Below are positions 49,567 to 53,935 of a DNA stretch of 53,935 nt, piece by piece. How positions within the stretch are numbered: the stretch's first letter is position 1; each line of letters starts with the position of its first letter. The stretch lies in assembly GCA_018377375.1 (NCBI GenBank), contig JAGZZN010000006.1, positions 1 through 53,935 of the forward strand, read 5' to 3'. Below the pieces are notes generated by a model that ran no database searches, was not told the DNA's origin, and saw only the letters and a program-made list of their open reading frames with translations. The stretch comes from Streptococcus parasanguinis (GTDB taxonomy: Bacteria > Bacillota > Bacilli > Lactobacillales > Streptococcaceae). The translations under genes were made by a program, and so were the position numbers.

Positions 49567-51237
49567 TTAGAACAAGCCGATCGCTGTTCCATCAGCAGCT
49601 ACATCCATATTTAAAGCAGCTGGACGTTTTGGTAGACCAGGCATGGTCATGACATCCCCAGTCAAAGCGACAATAAAGCCTGCTCCCAATTTTGGAACCA
49701 CTTCACGGATAGTGATTTCAAAGTTTTCAGGAGCTCCCAAGGCATTTGGATTATCAGAGAAGCTATATTGTGTTTTGGCCATACAGATTGGCAACTTATC
49801 CCAACCATTTTTCACGATTTGGGCAATTTGTGTCTTAGCTTTCTTTTCAAAATTCACCTTCGTACCGCGGTAAATTTCTGTAACAATCTTTTCAATTTTT
49901 TCTTCAACAGAAAGATTGTTATCATACAAGCGTGTGTAGTTAGCTGGACTTGTTTCGATGGTTTTAACCAAGGTTTCAGCAAGTTCAACTCCACCGTCAG
50001 CACCATTCGCCCATACACTCGCAAGCTCAACTGGCACCTCAATTTCAGCACACAATTCTTTCAAAGCAGCAATTTCTGCTTCTGTATCAGTGATAAATTC
50101 ATTGATGGCAACCACTGCAGGAATGCCAAACTTACGGATATTTTCAACGTGACGTTTCAAGTTGGCAAAACCAGCACGAACAGCCTCTACATTTTCTTCA
50201 GTCAAAGCATCCTTGGTCACTCCACCGTTCATCTTAAGAGCACGGAGAGTCGCTACGATCACGACCGCATCTGGTGAAGTTGGCAAGTTTGGAGTTTTAA
50301 TATCGAGGAATTTTTCAGCGCCAAGGTCAGCCCCAAAACCTGCTTCTGTAATCGTATAGTCAGCTAAATGAAGAGCTGTCGTCGTTGCTAATACAGAGTT
50401 ACATCCATGGGCAATATTGGCAAATGGACCACCGTGAACAAAGGCAGGTGTTCCATAGATGGTTTGAACCAAGTTTGGCTTGATCGCATCTTTGAGGATC
50501 AAGGCAAGAGCCCCTTCCACTTCCAAATCACGGACATAAACTGGACTACGATCATAACGGTAACCAATAACAATGTTGGCCAAACGACGTTTCAAATCTT
50601 CAATATCTGTCGCCAAGCAAAGGATGGCCATGATCTCAGAAGCAACGGTAATATCAAAACCGTCTTCACGCGGAATCCCATTTAAAGGACCGCCAAGACC
50701 GACAGAAACATGACGAAGAGCGCGGTCATTCAAGTCCACTACCCGTTTCCAGATAATCCGACGTTGGTCTATTCCAAGCTCATTTCCTTGGTGCAAATGA
50801 TTATCAATCAATGCTGAGAGGGCATTATTAGCCGTTGTGATCGCATGCATATCCCCTGTGAAATGAAGGTTGATGTCTTCCATCGGTAGAACTTGGGCAT
50901 AGCCACCACCAGCAGCACCACCTTTAATCCCCATAACTGGACCTAAAGAAGGTTCGCGAATGGCAATCATGGTTTTTTTACCGATTTTATTCAAAGCATC
51001 TGCTAAACCAATGGTGATGGTTGATTTCCCTTCTCCAGCTGGAGTTGGGTTGATCGCAGTGACTAAGATAAGTTTTCCTACTGGATTTTTCTCAACTTCA
51101 CGAATCTTATCAAAGCTCAATTTTGCCTTGTATTTTCCATACAATTCAAGATCATCGTCAACCAAACCAATTTTCTTAACAACGTCCACAATCGGTTGGA
51201 GTTCAATGCTTTGAGCAATTTCGATATCTGTTTTCAT
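49567..51237 (-). CDS. fhs: formate-tetrahydrofolate ligase
   Basis: The start chosen is ATG 51237 (MKTDIEIAQSIELQPI, SD AAAGGAG), 556 aa. An upstream ATG at 51294 adds an atypical leader. The enzyme makes 10-formyl-THF from formate, THF and ATP. Motifs are the ATP loop TPAGEGKSTITIGLAD near 65, GIKGGAAGGGYAQVLPMEDIN near 110 and VATLRALKMNGG near 320. Length is normal. Together with glyA it supplies one-carbon units for purines and formyl-Met. Confidence 0.97.
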   Translation of the reverse strand: MKTDIEIAQSIELQPIVDVVKKIGLVDDDLELYGKYKAKLSFDKIREVEKNPVGKLILVTAINPTPAGEGKSTITIGLADALNKIGKKTMIAIREPSLGPVMGIKGGAAGGGYAQVLPMEDINLHFTGDMHAITTANNALSALIDNHLHQGNELGIDQRRIIWKRVVDLNDRALRHVSVGLGGPLNGIPREDGFDITVASEIMAILCLATDIEDLKRRLANIVIGYRYDRSPVYVRDLEVEGALALILKDAIKPNLVQTIYGTPAFVHGGPFANIAHGCNSVLATTTALHLADYTITEAGFGADLGAEKFLDIKTPNLPTSPDAVVIVATLRALKMNGGVTKDALTEENVEAVRAGFANLKRHVENIRKFGIPAVVAINEFITDTEAEIAALKELCAEIEVPVELASVWANGADGGVELAETLVKTIETSPANYTRLYDNNLSVEEKIEKIVTEIYRGTKVNFEKKAKTQIAQIVKNGWDKLPICMAKTQYSFSDNPNALGAPENFEITIREVVPKLGAGFIVALTGDVMTMPGLPKRPAALNMDVAADGTAIGLF

Positions 51238-51377
51238 AAGAGACTCCTTTATATTTGATAGATCTATTATACCTAAAATTCGCGAAAATAACATGGTTTT
51301 TCCACCTTTTGAATCGAACGTTCGTTTTTTATCTAAATTTTATGGCTATACATAGTTAATCCTAATAGCTTCAGAAC

Positions 51378-51412
51378 TTTACTTACGTATCTTTTTTGTG
51401 TAAAATAAGCAT
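51378..51412 (+). promoter_or_regulatory. promoter giving an apparently leaderless coaB mRNA
   Basis: TTTACT (51378-51383), a 17-bp spacer and TAAAAT (51401-51406) are followed by AAGCAT and then the ATG at 51413. The six-base gap is the same as at the MATE gene, and no SD is present. Confidence 0.65.
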
Positions 51413-52090
51413 ATGCATATTTTAATTACATCAGGTGGGACGAGCGAAGCCATTGATAGTGTTCGTTCGATCACCAATCATTCCACCGGGAGCCTAGGGA
51501 AAATCCTTGCAGAAATGGCTCTTGCAAAGGGACATCAGGTGACCTTGATCACAACGCCTACCGCGCTTAAACCCGATCCTCACCCACAGCTTCGACTTCT
51601 ATTGATCCAAAATGTCGAAGAACTTCTCGCACAAATGAAAACGGAAGTCCCTCAACATCAGGTTTTGATTCACGCTATGGCTGTTTCAGACTACACACCT
51701 GTTTACATGACAGGCCTTGATGAAGTTGAGAAAGCTCAAGACCTTCATAGCTTTATCCATCGCGAAAATCAGGAAGCTAAAATCTCTTCCAAAGAAGAAT
51801 ACCAAGTACTCTTTCTAAAGAAAAATCCGAAGATTATCTCGCTCGTCAAAGAATGGAACCCTGCTATTCAACTGATCGGCTTTAAGCTATTAGTCGACGT
51901 TTCTTCTGAAGAGTTGATCCAGGTAGCACGTGAAAGCCTGGTTAAAAATCATGCCAGCATGATCGTTGCCAATGATCTGACCAAGATTCAGAACGGCCAG
52001 CATCAAGCCTATCTAGTGACAGATGAACACGTCCTAGAAGCTTCTACGAAAACAGAAATCGCAGAGGCTATCCTACGTTATATCAAATAA
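51413..52090 (+). CDS. coaB: phosphopantothenate-cysteine ligase (stand-alone CoaB)
   Basis: A 225-aa protein. It starts MHILITSGGTSEAIDSVRSI (nucleotide-binding GGT motif), with TNHSTGSLGKILAEMA, HAMAVSDYTPVY near 85 and IGFKLLVDVSSEEL near 160, where the family has GFK. It couples phosphopantothenate to cysteine in CoA synthesis. In most bacteria it is fused to CoaC as Dfp; streptococci encode the two separately, here 10 bp apart. The start matches the predicted transcript start. Confidence 0.95.
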   Translation: MHILITSGGTSEAIDSVRSITNHSTGSLGKILAEMALAKGHQVTLITTPTALKPDPHPQLRLLLIQNVEELLAQMKTEVPQHQVLIHAMAVSDYTPVYMTGLDEVEKAQDLHSFIHRENQEAKISSKEEYQVLFLKKNPKIISLVKEWNPAIQLIGFKLLVDVSSEELIQVARESLVKNHASMIVANDLTKIQNGQHQAYLVTDEHVLEASTKTEIAEAILRYIK

Positions 52091-52100
52091 AAAGGAACAT

Positions 52101-52640
52101 ATGACACACATTACTTTAGCGGTTACCGGTAGTATTTCTGCCTATAAGGCTGCTGATATTACCGGCCAACTAACCAAATTGGGCTTTGAAGTGAAGGTCC
52201 TCATGACTCCTTCAGCCCAAAAATTTATCCCCCCTTTAACCTTGCAAGTTCTTTCAAAAAATCAAGTAGGGCTAGATGTTATGATTGAAGACGATCCACA
52301 GCGGATCGAGCACATCGACATTGGGAAAGAAACTGACCTCTTTCTTGTCGCGCCAGCCAGTGCCAATACCATTGCTAAATTAGCTATGGGACTGGGAGAT
52401 AATATGGTCACAAGCACAGCTCTAGCTTTGCCTCAAAGGACTAAAAAATTACTGGCCCCTGCTATGAATACAAAAATGCTAGAACATCCCGCTACCCAAC
52501 GAAATCTAAAACTTTTACAAGACTATGGCTACCAGATTATTCAACCTCGTGATGCTGTTCTTGCTTGTGGGGACAAAGGTTCTGGAGCTCTAGCGACTGT
52601 AGAAGCTATTGTTGAAGCTGTTAAGGAGAATTGTTTATGA
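52101..52640 (+). CDS. coaC: phosphopantothenoylcysteine decarboxylase
   Basis: A 179-aa HFCD-family flavoprotein. Motifs are TGSISAYKAADITGQL (FMN phosphate), EHIDIGKE with the catalytic His near 70, APASANTIAKLA near 89, the PAMN motif in LLAPAMNTKML, and the substrate-clamp Cys in VLACGDKGSGAL near 155. It makes phosphopantetheine. It follows coaB, and its stop overlaps the start of the S-component gene. Confidence 0.96.
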   Translation: MTHITLAVTGSISAYKAADITGQLTKLGFEVKVLMTPSAQKFIPPLTLQVLSKNQVGLDVMIEDDPQRIEHIDIGKETDLFLVAPASANTIAKLAMGLGDNMVTSTALALPQRTKKLLAPAMNTKMLEHPATQRNLKLLQDYGYQIIQPRDAVLACGDKGSGALATVEAIVEAVKENCL

Positions 52641-53197
52641 GAAAGTCATCTTCTATTTCACGAATTGCCATCTTTTTTGCGGTGATGATCACCATTCACT
52701 TTGTGACATCCTTCATTCTGCAATTTGTTCCATCAGGAATTCAACCAACCTTGGTTCATATTCCTGTCGTGATCGCCTCTATCATATACGGTCCACGGAT
52801 TGGAGCTATCTTAGGACTCCTCATGGGACTCTTTAGCCTCACTATGAATACCTTGGTTTTAACACCAGCCAGCTATCTCTTTAGTCCCTTTGTCCCTCAC
52901 GGGAACCTCTACTCCCTTATCATTGCCATAGTCCCTCGGATTCTCATCGGGGTAACCCCTTACTTCGTCTATCGCTGGATTCGCAATCGTACTGGACTTG
53001 TGATCGCTGGAATTGTCGGCTCTATGACCAATACTGTTTTCGTTCTAAGTGGGATTTACTTCTTCTTTGGTAACAGTTTTGGAGGGGGGATTCAACATTT
53101 CCTAGCCTTGATTGTATCTACCAACTCTCTCATCGAAGTCATTGCGACAGTACTCATTACCAGTGCAGTCGTTCCATCTCTTGAAAAATTAAAATAA
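52637..53197 (+). CDS. ECF transporter S component, probably pantothenate
   Basis: The start chosen is ATG 52637 (MRKSSSISRIAIFFAVMITI, SD AAGGAG within coaC), 186 aa, six membrane helices. The ECF S-component pattern is shown by the helix-1 alanine/aromatic stretch, GPRIGAILGLLMGLFSL near 55 and ARG-type basic loops. It needs a shared EcfAA'T module encoded elsewhere. Position right after coaB-coaC, overlapping by 4 bp, argues for pantothenate (PanT-like) or a related precursor as substrate; that is inference from context. Confidence 0.85.
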   Translation: MRKSSSISRIAIFFAVMITIHFVTSFILQFVPSGIQPTLVHIPVVIASIIYGPRIGAILGLLMGLFSLTMNTLVLTPASYLFSPFVPHGNLYSLIIAIVPRILIGVTPYFVYRWIRNRTGLVIAGIVGSMTNTVFVLSGIYFFFGNSFGGGIQHFLALIVSTNSLIEVIATVLITSAVVPSLEKLK

Positions 53198-53203
53198 CCT
53201 TTC

Positions 53204-53234
53204 AAGCCAAGACCAATTTATCTTGGCTTTTTTT
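53204..53234 (+). terminator. terminator of coaB-coaC-S component operon
   Basis: AAGCCAAGA (53204-53212) and TCTTGGCTT (53221-53229) are followed by a run of T. Confidence 0.88.
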
Positions 53235-53280
53235 GATGGTGAATTAGCTCTATTTTTTTGAAAAGATTTACAATTATCGC

Positions 53281-53309
53281 TAGAATTTTCTGAAAAAATT
53301 TGCTATAAT
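53281..53309 (+). promoter_or_regulatory. pgcA promoter
   Basis: TGC-TATAAT (extended -10, 53301-53309) with a weak -35 TAGAAT (53281-53286) and 17-bp spacing. The leader is about 30 nt and has AAAGGAG before the ATG at 53348. Confidence 0.7.
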
Positions 53310-53347
53310 GTAAGCGATTAAATTATAAGCAAAAAGGAGACGCTTGC

Positions 53348-53935
53348 ATGACCTATCAAGAAAACTACCAAAAATGGCTCGACTTTGCTGAATTACCAGC
53401 TTACCTTCGTGATGAGTTGGTCGCAATGGATGAAAAAACAAAAGAAGATGCCTTCTATACCAACCTTGAATTCGGTACAGCTGGTATGCGTGGATTAATC
53501 GGTGCTGGTACTAACCGTATTAACATTTACGTTGTTCGCCAAGCAACTGAAGGATTGGCCCAATTGATTGACTCAAAAGGTGAGGAAGCGAAGAAACGCG
53601 GAGTTGCGATCGCTTACGATAGCCGTCACTTCTCTCCTGAGTTTGCTTTTGAATCTGCTCAAGTTTTGGCTGCACACGGAATCAAATCTTATGTATTTGA
53701 AAGCCTTCGTCCAACACCTGAATTGTCATTTGCTGTTCGTCATCTCCACACATTTGCTGGGATCATGGTAACCGCTAGCCACAACCCTGCTCCATTTAAC
53801 GGATATAAGGTATACGGTGAAGACGGTGGACAAATGCCTCCAGCAGATGCTGATGCATTGACAGATTACATCCGTGCTATCGAAAATCCTTTCACTGTAC
53901 AATTGGCTGACCTTGAAGAAAGCAAAGCTAACGGC
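53348..53935 (+). CDS. pgcA: alpha-phosphoglucomutase (3' end beyond window)
   Basis: The first 196 codons are present; the family length is about 570. The protein starts MTYQENYQKWLDFAELP, then LEFGTAGMRGLIGAG, with the catalytic serine loop VTASHNPAPFNGYKVY near 140. The order fits the PgcA/Pgm group interconverting glucose-6- and glucose-1-phosphate for capsule, teichoic acid and glycolipid sugars. AIAYDSRHFSPEF near 90 is the usual second block. Confidence 0.95.
   Translation, partial: MTYQENYQKWLDFAELPAYLRDELVAMDEKTKEDAFYTNLEFGTAGMRGLIGAGTNRINIYVVRQATEGLAQLIDSKGEEAKKRGVAIAYDSRHFSPEFAFESAQVLAAHGIKSYVFESLRPTPELSFAVRHLHTFAGIMVTASHNPAPFNGYKVYGEDGGQMPPADADALTDYIRAIENPFTVQLADLEESKANG

Overview
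The window reads as chromosome of a viridans-type Streptococcus (sanguinis/mitis/parasanguinis-like). The evidence is moderate-to-low GC, typical streptococcal gene order and signals, a PezAT toxin-antitoxin pair, an LPxTG adhesin, the nox/apbE/FMN-reductase block known from pneumococcus and its relatives, and an efe-tat iron locus. The species call is inference; no rRNA or other marker is present.

Positions 1 to about 13,342 are accessory DNA, the right part of an integrative element. It holds pezT (cut by the window edge) and pezA, a 120-aa unknown, and a roughly 1-kb AT-rich non-coding block. That block contains an inverted repeat, an attenuator-like hairpin, a 19-codon leader ORF and two 138-bp direct repeats. 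Next come a divergent tyrosine recombinase, a membrane-anchored unknown, a frameshifted small gene, a 1,479-aa SEC10/PgrA-type LPxTG protein facing a small XRE regulator, a replication initiator resembling the phage gene II/X family, a DUF3173 protein and a second tyrosine recombinase (the integrase). About 75 bp after the integrase is a stub encoding ATIEWE-stop, which matches the end of GuaA. The element therefore appears to sit in the 3' end of guaA, with the intact gene and the rest of the element to the left of the window.

Positions 13,343 to 29,990 are mostly core genome. First come a CPBP protease, DUF1002 and DUF915 secreted or membrane proteins and a hairpin-rich intergenic repeat. 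These are followed by a compact minus-strand operon tdk, GNAT, prfA, prmC, tsaC/sua5, glyA, nucleoid-associated protein, lysozyme-like protein. Then come a tautomerase, ilvD with a CodY-like box, a MATE pump, and guaC followed almost directly by a guanine riboswitch controlling xpt-pbuX.

Positions 30,000 to 38,900 hold an alpha/beta hydrolase, three poorly known AT-rich genes, a 36-codon membrane peptide gene with its own promoter, inverted repeat and terminator, and the operon efeO-efeB-efeU-tatC-tatA, in which the Tat system presumably exports the DyP peroxidase EfeB. A CLC channel lies upstream of it. Positions 39,000 to 44,760 hold a redox block: nox diverges from apbE, an FMN reductase and an FMN reductase-PAS fusion, with matching inverted repeats in both divergent promoters. 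A thioredoxin-like lipoprotein and CcdA follow. The right end carries brnQ, a YdcF-family protein, GNAT, a MATE pump whose mRNA looks leaderless, fhs, coaB (also apparently leaderless), coaC, an ECF S component probably for pantothenate, and the start of phosphoglucomutase pgcA.
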